A DNA stretch of 26,760 nucleotides from IMG/VR virus record IMGVR_UViG_3300017917_003769, positions 1 to 26,760 of that record. One strand, 5' to 3'. Source of the DNA: a virus. The translations under genes and the position numbers were made by a program. The notes under the pieces were generated by a model. It did not search any database and was not told where the DNA came from. It saw nothing but the letters and a program-made list of their open reading frames with translations. This document shows positions 1 through 6,559 of this stretch, piece after piece; the first letter of the stretch is position 1, and each line of letters starts with the position of its first letter.

Positions 1-78
1 ACAATTGAAGAGGTTAAGTTACCTTGGGCATCTGAAGAGACTGCAGGCATTTCGTCTACTCCTCCCGCAGCACCCTAA
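1..78 (+). CDS. 3' end of an unidentified gene (partial)
   Basis: An open frame enters from the left edge and ends at a TAA at 76-78, giving 25 residues that finish in a Ser/Thr/Pro/Ala-rich tail (SSTPPAAP). A late promoter follows within 30 bases, so this is probably the last gene of a late structural operon. The fragment is too short to name, and its function is unknown. Confidence 0.55.
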   Translation, partial: TIEEVKLPWASEETAGISSTPPAAP

Positions 79-103
79 TTTTTTATATCAATAAGGAAGT
101 GTC

Positions 104-111
104 TATAAATA
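104..111 (+). promoter_or_regulatory. T4-type late promoter (perfect TATAAATA)
   Basis: TATAAATA at 104-111 matches the T4 late consensus read by gp55/gp33-modified host RNA polymerase. It lies between the upstream stop codon at 76-78 and the ATG at 128. A start 5-7 bases downstream would give a leader of only about 10 bases, in which no Shine-Dalgarno is visible. Confidence 0.75.
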
Positions 112-127
112 TTTAGACCGTTAAACG

Positions 128-358
128 ATGCCAGGATTTTTACCCGCAAGCGGAAATGAAATTTCATTCGGTAGAGTCAATAGGGCTTATACCAATTTTG
201 CACCCGGTGCCGGGGGTAACGCCCCGAACGGAGGCTCGAACATCAGTTTGAGTTCTGTTTTAGGTGCTAATGCCGCATATGGTGTTAATCAGGCTGCTGG
301 TACACAGATAAGATTTAGCCAGACATTCGGTAGTCGTTATTATCCTTATACCTACTAA
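128..358 (+). CDS. Small fibre-like structural protein
   Basis: This 76-residue protein is rich in Gly, Asn, Ser and Tyr. It carries the phrase EISFGRVNRAY near residue 11 and ISLSSVLG near residue 39. Short phrases of the type 'ISF(G/S)xVN' and 'ISLSxxLG' are recalled from tail-fibre and virion-surface proteins of marine T4-like phages, but usually inside larger proteins, so this may be a stand-alone fibre tip or attachment module. The end is Tyr-rich (SRYYPYTY). It has its own late promoter and sits three bases before the next gene, consistent with a virion role. The exact function is unknown. Confidence 0.6.
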   Translation: MPGFLPASGNEISFGRVNRAYTNFAPGAGGNAPNGGSNISLSSVLGANAAYGVNQAAGTQIRFSQTFGSRYYPYTY

Positions 359-361
359 GAT

Positions 362-832
362 ATGAAAATTAAAGATATTGAAAAAGTTTTAAAATTACTT
401 CCTTCATCGATCAGCAAATGGGAACTAGACAATGTTATCTGGGCTGATCGATTAAATGATCCTAGAGTTTTAGAAGAGTTTCTAACAAGAATATTAGAAC
501 TAAACAACAAAGTTGAAAAAACTAAATCTGAGACTGAAGAATTAAAAAATCTTGAAGAACTCCTTGCCGATATGACCGTTGAAGAATGCAAATCTTTAAC
601 TAATTTAAGCGAAGAGGACGAAAAAACTAATTTTATCGAATCATTGGCTCGAAAATCTGCAATTGAAACACTCTGCAATAGCAAATTGAGTATCGATACA
701 ATGAATATTGCTTGCAAACTAAGCCCTAACGACTTTATACTTTGTGCTAAGAGAACTCAAGATTTGATTACTGCTATACACGGATTAGTAATCAAAGGCG
801 AGTCTCTCAGTAAAGATGTAGCAGGCGCATGA
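362..832 (+). CDS. Hypothetical protein, helical/coiled coil
   Basis: The protein has 156 residues and I do not recognise it. It is highly charged, with a Lys/Glu-rich stretch at about residues 45-75 likely to form a coiled coil, and no signal peptide or membrane segment. The ATG is three bases after the upstream stop. Its own stop overlaps the start of the glycosyltransferase gene as ATGA at 829-832, so the two are probably translationally coupled. The context is a late operon with a fibre-like protein and a glycosyltransferase, which suggests a virion or host-surface task, but nothing in the sequence fixes this. Confidence 0.6.
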   Translation: MKIKDIEKVLKLLPSSISKWELDNVIWADRLNDPRVLEEFLTRILELNNKVEKTKSETEELKNLEELLADMTVEECKSLTNLSEEDEKTNFIESLARKSAIETLCNSKLSIDTMNIACKLSPNDFILCAKRTQDLITAIHGLVIKGESLSKDVAGA

Positions 833-1482
833 AAAAGAATTCAGTTTTTACAACAAGTAAATGGTCCGTTAAAAATAAAAAGCTAGCAGTTTGTATCCCA
901 ACAAGGGACACACTTCATTCTGCTCATGCATTATCTCTTGTTGAGTTGGTAAAATTTAATACCATGAACGACATAGATACACATGTTTTTATGGATGCTA
1001 GCACCATTTTACTTAATCAAAGAGAACGCCTAGCAGAAATGGCACTAGACTTTGACAGTGAATATATGCTGTGGTTAGACAGCGATATGACATTTCCTGC
1101 TACCACAGCAGTTCGACTGATGGCGCACAACAAGGACATCGTCTGTGGAAACTATGTAAAACGACAACCGCCATTCAAAGGTGTTGCTTATAAAAATATC
1201 GGAGATTGGCAAAATCCCTTGCCCTTTGATGTTGAAGATGACTTGGTTAAAATTGAAGGCATTGGTATGGGCTGTGTGCTGATGAAAACCAAGATATTTT
1301 CTGAACTTACTAAACCTTGGTTTGAATTTGAATATAGCCCCCAATCAAATGATTTTCTAGGCGAAGATATGATTCTATGGCAGAAAGTACAATCTCTAGG
1401 ATACGAACTTTTTGTTGATACACAACTTAGTCAAGAACTAAGACATCTAGGAACTTACGGTTTCGGCCCTAGCAATTTATAA
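829..1482 (+). CDS. Glycosyltransferase, GT-A fold (family 2-like)
   Basis: The 217-residue protein begins with a Rossmann-like strand (KLAVCIPTRD, about residues 18-27). It has a DxD-type metal/nucleotide-sugar site in LDSDM (83-87), a GIGMGCVLM strand (144-152) and the acidic acceptor-side motif GEDMILWQK (178-186), followed by HLG (206-208). These are the landmarks of small inverting GT-A enzymes, which move a sugar from a nucleotide-sugar donor to an acceptor. Phage members of this type may decorate DNA, virion proteins or host polysaccharide; the acceptor is not visible here. It starts in an ATGA overlap with the previous gene and ends convergently against the Nudix gene, six bases beyond that gene's stop. 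A terminator lies just downstream. Confidence 0.8.
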   Translation: MKKNSVFTTSKWSVKNKKLAVCIPTRDTLHSAHALSLVELVKFNTMNDIDTHVFMDASTILLNQRERLAEMALDFDSEYMLWLDSDMTFPATTAVRLMAHNKDIVCGNYVKRQPPFKGVAYKNIGDWQNPLPFDVEDDLVKIEGIGMGCVLMKTKIFSELTKPWFEFEYSPQSNDFLGEDMILWQKVQSLGYELFVDTQLSQELRHLGTYGFGPSNL

Positions 1483-1917
1483 TAACTCTAATAATAACTC
1501 TAATTTAGCCTTGGTGATTTTATTGCCAAGGCTATTTTTTAAGGCCTTATGTAACGGTTGGGGCCAATGGTCGTAATTAACCCAAGCGTAGCCAACATGT
1601 TCCTCATTTAGTCTGGGAATAAATTCATCCTCTACAATTAACACATAGGTGTTATATTGAAAATTTTGATCACTGGATACAAAAAGTTCTAAAGGCACAA
1701 TCTTTTTAATGTCCGGAGAAATTTTTATTTCTTCTTCAATTTCTCTTTTCAGTGCATCTATTAAAGTAGAGTCTTCGGGTTCTTTCTTGCCTCCGACTAG
1801 TCCCCAACTGCCTGCGGTTCTGCCTTGATTTCTTAACAAGAATAAAAATCTTTTTGTTCGCTGCGATACAAATATCCCGCCGCTACAGACAATTTCATTT
1901 AGAGGACTAGACGCCAT
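1477..1917 (-). CDS. Nudix hydrolase
   Basis: The protein has 146 residues with a Nudix box beginning GGKKEPEDS (about residues 42-50) and ending in REIEEEI (about 58-64). The usual spacing GX5EX7REUXEEXGU is stretched by one residue and the final Gly is replaced, so the box is slightly divergent, but the Glu cluster that binds Mg2+ is intact. Nudix enzymes cleave nucleoside diphosphates linked to another group; the substrate here (dNTP, ADP-ribose, NAD-like or capped RNA) cannot be told. The gene overlaps the end of gp15 by 19 bases and is the last of the minus-strand gp14-gp15-Nudix operon. Its last codons contain a TAATAACTC direct repeat (1480-1488 and 1492-1500), which yields the Leu-rich tail ELLLELL. 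Confidence 0.85.
   Translation of the reverse strand: MASSPLNEIVCSGGIFVSQRTKRFLFLLRNQGRTAGSWGLVGGKKEPEDSTLIDALKREIEEEIKISPDIKKIVPLELFVSSDQNFQYNTYVLIVEDEFIPRLNEEHVGYAWVNYDHWPQPLHKALKNSLGNKITKAKLELLLELL
1506..1540 (+). terminator. Rho-independent terminator inside the opposite-strand Nudix gene
   Basis: TAGCCTTGG (1506-1514) pairs perfectly with CCAAGGCTA (1526-1534) over an 11-base loop and is followed by six Ts (1535-1540). It would stop the + strand glycosyltransferase transcript 24 bases past its stop codon, while also encoding part of the Nudix C-terminus on the other strand. Confidence 0.8.
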
Positions 1918-3287
1918 AACTTAGCCTGATAGATTCCTTCATAGGTCTTACTCCAGGCACCGTGTTCCCATTTGTATTGTGTACCTGTATATGTGTTAGT
2001 TATATAGATTACACTAGATGCAGTTTGAGAATTGAAAACAATGTTCCAGCTGGTTCCGTTCCACTCTATAATATCATTGGCATGTGCTTGAAAATCAGAA
2101 CCATTAGAATTCTTCCAAGCATCGGGCCCATCATAACCCGGTGTTCCAAACTTGTTATTAATGTTGATGTCTTCTAATATTAAGTATCTAGTACCCGCAG
2201 CTAGTGAGGTTGGTTTGTATGTCTCGGGATTGATAACAGCATCTACCGTTCCTCTACCCGATATAAGTGTGTTGCTTGGCACTGTATCGGTATCGATGTT
2301 CAATAGCATAGTTTTGTCGTCTGTGGGATCTAAACTCATATAGGCAACAACTTCACTACCGCTGGCCTGTTCAAATCTCAACTGGCTTAATCCTGCTCTA
2401 AATTTACTAGGATGTAGATCTAACAGCTTAAACCACGATACTGAGCCGTTTAATGGGTCTCCTAGATTAGAACTACTTTGAGTTAACAGTTTAGCTTGAT
2501 TGTTAAGCACTAATAAATCATAGTTGCCCGGCGTCACAGTTACAGTAGCGTCTGAACTAATTTCACTGAATAACTCGGCAGCACCTTCTTTGTCATAGGC
2601 TAAGTTAATAGCCCCTTGACTAACTGCATAGACATTGCTGATAATTTTTGTAATAATACCTAGCTTTTTAACTTTTGCAGGAGGTGTAATCCATACAGGT
2701 GCGGTAAATGTCATAGTTAAAATATCTATATCCTCACTTACACCTTGAGGAACAGTTCTTGAACTCCATGTCTGACCTGTTAGTTCTAAAACACTTAAAC
2801 TAGTCCAATCGACATAATTGTCTGTGGTTTGAATTTCAAAACTAGGATTGAACAATACAGCAATTTGTTCCCATAGCTGTAATTTCATTTCAGTGTTAGT
2901 AGTCCACATATCAGCAGCAAATGTAATTGTCCACGGACTAGGCATAATTCTTTCGATGGTATAATTTTGACCTTGTACATTAAGATACTCATTATTTTCG
3001 CCATCAAAGTCTCGCTCTCTGACATGTATTTTGCTGACAAAAGTAGGATCCTGAACTCTTGCACGATCAAATTGTAAGTCTTTAATATAACAGGCAATAA
3101 ACGGCGCACTAGGAATAGTATTTTCACTGTTCTTTTTAATAATTTGTGCTACCTGTCTAGTCATGTCTCCGTATCTAACAGGTATTCTTATTAAATTACC
3201 TTTAGCATCTTTATAAGAAAAATTACTCAACACATTAATAAACTGTGTTAGATATCGTCGTACTTGACCGTCGTAAAAATGATCCAT
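1899..3287 (-). CDS. 15: Tail sheath stabiliser / tail completion protein gp15
   Basis: The N-terminus (FYDGQVRRYLTQF, then RIPVRYGDM) lines up with T4 gp15 (FYNSSFRRYATLM, then RVPITYASK). Further on come MPSPWTITFAADMWT and an Ile/Pro-rich segment ending WITPPAKVKKLG, as in gp15's conserved core. gp15 caps the finished tail as a hexameric ring and joins it to the gp13/gp14 neck. T4 gp15 has 272 residues and this one has 462; the extra is C-terminal and includes two 'Y/W-x-G-x-W' surface-like modules (about residues 400-455, for example IIEWNGTSWNIVF and YKWEHGAWS). It starts two bases after the gp14 stop, with no clear Shine-Dalgarno, so coupling to gp14 translation is likely. Confidence 0.85.
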   Translation of the reverse strand: MDHFYDGQVRRYLTQFINVLSNFSYKDAKGNLIRIPVRYGDMTRQVAQIIKKNSENTIPSAPFIACYIKDLQFDRARVQDPTFVSKIHVRERDFDGENNEYLNVQGQNYTIERIMPSPWTITFAADMWTTNTEMKLQLWEQIAVLFNPSFEIQTTDNYVDWTSLSVLELTGQTWSSRTVPQGVSEDIDILTMTFTAPVWITPPAKVKKLGIITKIISNVYAVSQGAINLAYDKEGAAELFSEISSDATVTVTPGNYDLLVLNNQAKLLTQSSSNLGDPLNGSVSWFKLLDLHPSKFRAGLSQLRFEQASGSEVVAYMSLDPTDDKTMLLNIDTDTVPSNTLISGRGTVDAVINPETYKPTSLAAGTRYLILEDININNKFGTPGYDGPDAWKNSNGSDFQAHANDIIEWNGTSWNIVFNSQTASSVIYITNTYTGTQYKWEHGAWSKTYEGIYQAKLWRLVL

Positions 3288-3289
3288 GT

Positions 3290-4477
3290 TTAATTGTCCG
3301 CTTTAGGTTTTAATACTTTGCTTAGTGCTTGACGCTCTTGAACAACTTCACCGGCAATGGTAGCAGTATTTTGATTATTAATAAATCCTGCTTTTTGTGT
3401 CTTGCGAACTTTTTCAGGATTAGTCGTCTGTGTTTCGCCTTGTTGTAGCATGGTCATTCTAACATTGTCTTCAAACTTAATCCAATGACGCCCATCATAT
3501 CTAAACAATCTATTGGGCATATAATCAGTTCTTAGATAAAATTGACCTTTAACTGCACCGGAAGGAAAGCTAATTCCAAATCCATATGGAGCACCATTAG
3601 GAGGAATACCGTCACCGGTCAAGTACCCTACATAGTAATTGTTTTGAGGACTGTTTAAAACCATGCTAGCATCAATATTAGTTGTACTAACATTAATTTC
3701 AGTGTCAGTGGCGTCTAATATGTCTACTGTTTCTTTATCTTTTAACGGAACAACATATAAATGTTCAGTGTCATATCCGCTTTTTTTAGCATCAGCTTCT
3801 GCCTGTGCAACTATTTGATCATTAATTTCAAGGTTTTTCTGATAGGTTGACAGCAGATCTCTAAGGGTTGAGCCGTCTTCTGCTCCGCTGTCTTTATCTA
3901 AAATTTCTTTAAATTCTTGTGTATCAACTAACGGCTGACACTTGGCACGAATTAGGTGAGGATACCAAGTTTGACTGTATCCACTAGCAGGTCTTGTGAC
4001 TTCTGATATCACATAGAATCTTTTTAAGGCCACTAAGTTGTCATCTAGGGCATATTCGTCCTTTTGATGCGGAAGTTCGACAACATCGCCGGCCATAATT
4101 TTTCTGCCTATTGCATCAAAACTGGATCTTAGATGAAATGTAATAAAGATTGTGTCGTTTTGTAAAAATAAACCAAACTGACTTAAATTAAATTCTATAT
4201 CTTGCAGAGTATAAATCCCACGAAGTGTGTATACATCTTCAGCATAGTGTCGATCACGGTTTTCCATGAATAACAAATCTTGAATACCTAGCTCCGGTAT
4301 TGGATTGTTATTATTAGGAGTTGCAGGCGTGCTAGTTCCTTCTTCGGGATCTACAGGTCCTAGATATTTGTGTAGGAAAATGTCTGTTCCGCCTACTTGA
4401 AATTGCTCGTTTATTACACGATCAAGAAAGCGAAAATCGTTGCCTTTTTCCGGACGATATAAAGATAGTCTTGGCAT
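3290..4477 (-). CDS. 14: Neck protein gp14 (head completion)
   Basis: The 395-residue protein resembles T4 gp14 in its middle: FNLSQFGLFLQND (about 96-108), MAGDVVELPH (128-137), then a Phe/Tyr-rich strand and YPHLIRAKCQPL (172-183), matching T4's SNFGMQVQDE, EGDLIYFPM and IRKITAGKF. gp14 forms the neck with gp13 and lets heads join tails. T4 gp14 has 256 residues; the extra here includes a Pro/Asn linker (50-60) and a C-terminal module (about 291-337) with GQFYLRTD and LFRYDGRHWIKF, the same decoration style seen in this phage's sheath and gp15. It is the first gene of the minus-strand operon. The late promoter octamer ends seven bases before its ATG and there is no Shine-Dalgarno. Confidence 0.8.
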   Translation of the reverse strand: MPRLSLYRPEKGNDFRFLDRVINEQFQVGGTDIFLHKYLGPVDPEEGTSTPATPNNNNPIPELGIQDLLFMENRDRHYAEDVYTLRGIYTLQDIEFNLSQFGLFLQNDTIFITFHLRSSFDAIGRKIMAGDVVELPHQKDEYALDDNLVALKRFYVISEVTRPASGYSQTWYPHLIRAKCQPLVDTQEFKEILDKDSGAEDGSTLRDLLSTYQKNLEINDQIVAQAEADAKKSGYDTEHLYVVPLKDKETVDILDATDTEINVSTTNIDASMVLNSPQNNYYVGYLTGDGIPPNGAPYGFGISFPSGAVKGQFYLRTDYMPNRLFRYDGRHWIKFEDNVRMTMLQQGETQTTNPEKVRKTQKAGFINNQNTATIAGEVVQERQALSKVLKPKADN

Positions 4478-4484
4478 AGTAGTG

Positions 4485-4492
4485 TATTTATT
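4485..4492 (-). promoter_or_regulatory. Late promoter for gp14-gp15-Nudix (AATAAATA)
   Basis: On the minus strand AATAAATA runs from 4492 to 4485, and the gp14 ATG (4477) follows after seven bases. It matches the T4 late octamer TATAAATA at seven of eight positions. It lies back to back with the gp13 promoter at 4495-4501, so the 29-base gap is a bidirectional late promoter. Confidence 0.7.
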
Positions 4493-4494
4493 GG

Positions 4495-4501
4495 CTAAAT
4501 A
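4495..4501 (+). promoter_or_regulatory. Late promoter for gp13 (CTAAATA)
   Basis: CTAAATA at 4495-4501 ends five bases before the gp13 ATG at 4507. The same heptamer at the same five-base distance precedes 10256. No Shine-Dalgarno is present between it and the start codon. Confidence 0.65.
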
Positions 4502-4506
4502 TCGAT

Positions 4507-5265
4507 ATGACTGACAACGAAAACGAACGCCAAAAAATAGTTGACTACTGCAAACTCATGCTGGGCGACGGTATGATCGACGTAGAGTTAGATCCTGCCC
4601 ACTATAATACTGCCATTGATCGAGCTTTAAATTATTTTAGATCTAGAAGTTCAAATGCAGTAGAAGAAAGTTATGCGTTTTTAACTATCGAAGTAGATAG
4701 GAATGATTACACATTGCCCACTGAAGTTATGAACGTTCGTCAAATTTTCCGTCGTAGTATCGGCTCACGATCTGGTGGTGGACAGGGCGGTACATTGTTT
4801 GAACCATTCAATTTAGCTTATTCAAATACATACTTATTAACCGCAACGAACATGGGTGGTCTAGCCACTTATTACGCCTTTGCAAGCTATCAAAAACAAG
4901 TAGGCAAAATGTTCGGTAGTGAAATTAATTTCACATATAATAGAACCACAAAAAAACTGACTTTAATGCAGCGTCCAAGAAGTGAAGAAGAAGTATTGCT
5001 GTGGATTTACAACTATCGACCCGATTTTAACCTGATGCAAGATCCGTTTGCTAATCAATGGTTAAAAGATTATAGCCTAGCAGTCTGTAAAATTATGTTA
5101 GGAGAAGCACGTGAAAAGTTTGCTCAAATTGCAAGCCCCCAGGGCGGAACTAGTCTAAATGGAACCGCTCTCAAGGGAGAAGGAAAAACCGAATTAGAAC
5201 GTTTAGAAAATGATCTCATCACATACAAAGATGGCGGTACTCCTTTAACTTTTGTAATTGGCTAA
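4507..5265 (+). CDS. 13: Neck protein gp13 (head completion)
   Basis: The 252-residue protein matches T4 gp13 (309 residues) in order: [26 protein letters not shown] at the N-terminus against T4's [37 protein letters not shown] (about 181-193) against NNRWVKDYATALAK, and a C-terminus GTSLNGTAL...LTFVIG against GVTIDGQRL...FGILVG. gp13 assembles with gp14 on the filled head to make the site that accepts the tail. It is transcribed away from gp14 and gp15, which in T4 follow it on the same strand. It has a late octamer five bases upstream and no ribosome-binding site. Confidence 0.85.
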   Translation: [252 protein letters not shown]

Positions 5266-5272
5266 CTAGGTC

Positions 5273-5299
5273 TTGACACACTGATCTTAACCCTATAAT
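5273..5299 (+). promoter_or_regulatory. Sigma70-type promoter (TTGACA / TATAAT)
   Basis: A perfect TTGACA (5273-5278) is followed by a perfect TATAAT (5294-5299) with a 15-base spacer; a 17-base spacer would put the -10 at TAATAT (5296-5301). It directly precedes the zinc-ribbon gene (ATG 5308), so initiation would fall at or within a few bases of the start codon. This is unlike the late octamers around it and suggests early or constitutive host-polymerase expression. Confidence 0.75.
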
Positions 5300-5307
5300 A
5301 TAAGTGC

Positions 5308-5511
5308 ATGTTCGTCAAACTTGAAATTGCCAAGGAACGATATTCCATTTGCAAAAATTGCGAAAACTTTGCACCAACGCTTAAACTCTGCAGAAAATGC
5401 GGATGTTTATTACCCGGAAAAGTAGCATTATCGATAGCTTCTTGCCCGATTGGTAAATGGGGCACTGGTAAAATCGATCCTGACACAAGAGAATACACTT
5501 ATAGGGAATAA
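5308..5511 (+). CDS. Small zinc-ribbon protein
   Basis: The 67-residue protein has CKNC (15-18), CRKCGC (28-33) and a final Cys in SCPIGKW (46), a Cys set typical of small zinc ribbons. Proteins of this pattern (Cys-x2-Cys, then Cys-x2-Cys-x-Cys, then CPxGKW) recur in marine T4-like phages and some bacteria, without a known function as far as I know. It is transcribed from a sigma70-type promoter and sits one base before the dNMP kinase start, so the two form an operon. No Shine-Dalgarno precedes its ATG. Confidence 0.75.
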   Translation: MFVKLEIAKERYSICKNCENFAPTLKLCRKCGCLLPGKVALSIASCPIGKWGTGKIDPDTREYTYRE

Positions 5512-5512
5512 C

Positions 5513-6166
5513 ATGATTATTGGATTCGTTGGATTTATTGGATCAGGTAAAGATACTGCCGCAGATTACCTTGTTAACTTTCACGAATTTCGAAGAGACA
5601 GTTTTGCCAATACACTAAAAGACGCAGTTGCCTGTGTTTTCGGTTGGGACCGTACATTACTCGAAGGACGTACAAAAGAAGCACGAGAGTGGAGGGAGCA
5701 AGTAGATCAGTGGTGGGCTGATAGGTTAGATATGCCAACGCTAACACCTCGTTGGGTATTGCAATATTGGGGCACTGATGTTTTACGCAACCATTTTCAT
5801 GATGATATATGGATTGCCAGTCTTGAAAACAAAATGCGAAAAACACGAGACAACATTGTAATCAGCGATGTTAGATTCCCGAATGAAATTCGGGCAATAC
5901 ATAATGCAGGTGGAATTGTTGTTCGAGTTCGCAGAGGTGATGATCCAGCATGGTATCAAGATGCTGTTAATGTAAATGCCGGCGCAACTAACATGAGTTG
6001 GGCCATTAGCAAAATGCGTCTAGAAGAACTAAAAATACACGCTAGTGAAACTGCATGGGTAGGGGGAGACATTGATTATGTAATTGAAAACAATTCGACT
6101 ATCGATGATCTGTTTGAACAAATTAAAGATCTGGTTTCAAATCGCCCTGTCGCCATGGCAGCTTGA
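5513..6166 (+). CDS. 1: Deoxynucleoside monophosphate kinase (T4 gp1-like)
   Basis: The enzyme phosphorylates dNMPs to dNDPs for phage DNA synthesis. The 217-residue protein opens with a P-loop GFIGSGKDT (7-15) in which Asp follows the Lys, as in T4 gp1 (RSGKDT). It continues with LQYWGTDVLRNHFHDDIW, matching T4's MQALGTDLIVNNFDRMYW, then ISDVRFPNE (dNMP-site region) and a C-terminal ENNSTIDDLFEQI matching TNDGSLEELFSKI. The start at 5513 is chosen over an upstream in-frame codon at 5450 because it follows the upstream stop by one base, has GGGA seven to ten bases before it, and puts the P-loop at the normal place. The last 44 bases overlap the convergent HNH-like gene. Confidence 0.9.
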   Translation: MIIGFVGFIGSGKDTAADYLVNFHEFRRDSFANTLKDAVACVFGWDRTLLEGRTKEAREWREQVDQWWADRLDMPTLTPRWVLQYWGTDVLRNHFHDDIWIASLENKMRKTRDNIVISDVRFPNEIRAIHNAGGIVVRVRRGDDPAWYQDAVNVNAGATNMSWAISKMRLEELKIHASETAWVGGDIDYVIENNSTIDDLFEQIKDLVSNRPVAMAA

Positions 6167-6458
6167 GTTTATGTAGTATGCGTTGACAGTTAGCACAGAC
6201 AGTTTTTAAATTTGTGTATCGACAGTTGTTAGGATCTCCGTCAACATAATAGACATTGAATTGTTCCTGGTACTTACTAGTAAAGCCGCATTTATCACAT
6301 GCGGCTTTCTTTTTATATCCTGCTCTTTCCCATAAAGATTTTCCTTCTTTTCTATTCTTAGAGCAATGATCGCACTTTGACCTATAAAAAGGCTGACCTT
6401 CTTTGTAGTAATTAATAGCAACAGGTCTTTTTTGACAGATTTGACAAAGATCTCGCAT
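6123..6458 (-). CDS. HNH-like zinc protein with altered catalytic motif
   Basis: The 111-residue protein has four CxxC pairs: 5-8, 29-32, 54-57 and 88-91. The second half resembles an HNH nuclease core: FNVYYVDGDPNNCRYTNL (67-84) then VCANC (87-91), where the usual motif would be 'VHHIDGDPxNNRxxNLxxLCxxC'. The two His residues that normally act in metal binding and catalysis are Tyr-Tyr (70-71), so nuclease activity is doubtful; it could be a degenerate homing endonuclease or a DNA-binding protein. It sits alone on the minus strand between the kinase and the sheath gene, with a possible TTAAATA octamer at 6496-6490 and AAGGGAAGC before its ATG. Confidence 0.7.
   Translation of the reverse strand: MRDLCQICQKRPVAINYYKEGQPFYRSKCDHCSKNRKEGKSLWERAGYKKKAACDKCGFTSKYQEQFNVYYVDGDPNNCRYTNLKTVCANCQRILHKLKLPWRQGDLKPDL
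6282..6316 (+). terminator. Rho-independent terminator inside the opposite-strand HNH-like gene
   Basis: AAAGCCGCAT (6282-6291) pairs perfectly with ATGCGGCTTT (6299-6308) over a seven-base loop and runs into CTTTTT. It would end the zinc-ribbon/dNMP-kinase transcript about 115 bases past the kinase stop. On the other strand the same bases encode the CDKC zinc knuckle of the HNH-like protein. Confidence 0.75.
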
Positions 6459-6489
6459 AGTCGCGCCCTTTTTGCTTCCCTTTTCGTTG

Positions 6490-6496
6490 TATTTAA
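6490..6496 (-). promoter_or_regulatory. Possible late promoter for the HNH-like gene (TTAAATA)
   Basis: TTAAATA reads from 6496 to 6490 on the minus strand, 31 bases before the ATG at 6458. It shares the TAAATA core of the other late elements. The AT-rich surroundings make a chance match possible. Confidence 0.35.
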
Positions 6497-6520
6497 CTCC
6501 TTAGTTTTTACCGTTTCTAA

Positions 6521-6527
6521 CTAAATA
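6521..6527 (+). promoter_or_regulatory. Late promoter for tail sheath (CTAAATA)
   Basis: CTAAATA at 6521-6527 lies 32 bases before the sheath ATG. Unlike other late genes here, the implied leader of about 25 bases carries a strong Shine-Dalgarno, TAAGGAG, at 6545-6551, eight bases from the ATG. Confidence 0.7.
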
Positions 6528-6559
6528 ATTCAAAGTAAATCCATTAAGGAGATTAGGTA

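Noticed and set aside
355-717. 120-codon minus-strand open frame opposite the coiled-coil gene
   Set aside because: Ser/Leu-rich shadow of a Glu/Lys-rich gene; no promoter or ribosome-binding site.
1480-1503. TAATAACTC direct repeat as a mobile-element or attachment site
   Set aside because: Only two short copies in the Leu-rich end of the Nudix gene; better explained as codon slippage.
5450-5512. Upstream in-frame extension of dNMP kinase
   Set aside because: It lies inside the zinc-ribbon gene, has no ribosome-binding site and would push the P-loop 21 residues inward; ATG 5513 fits the family.
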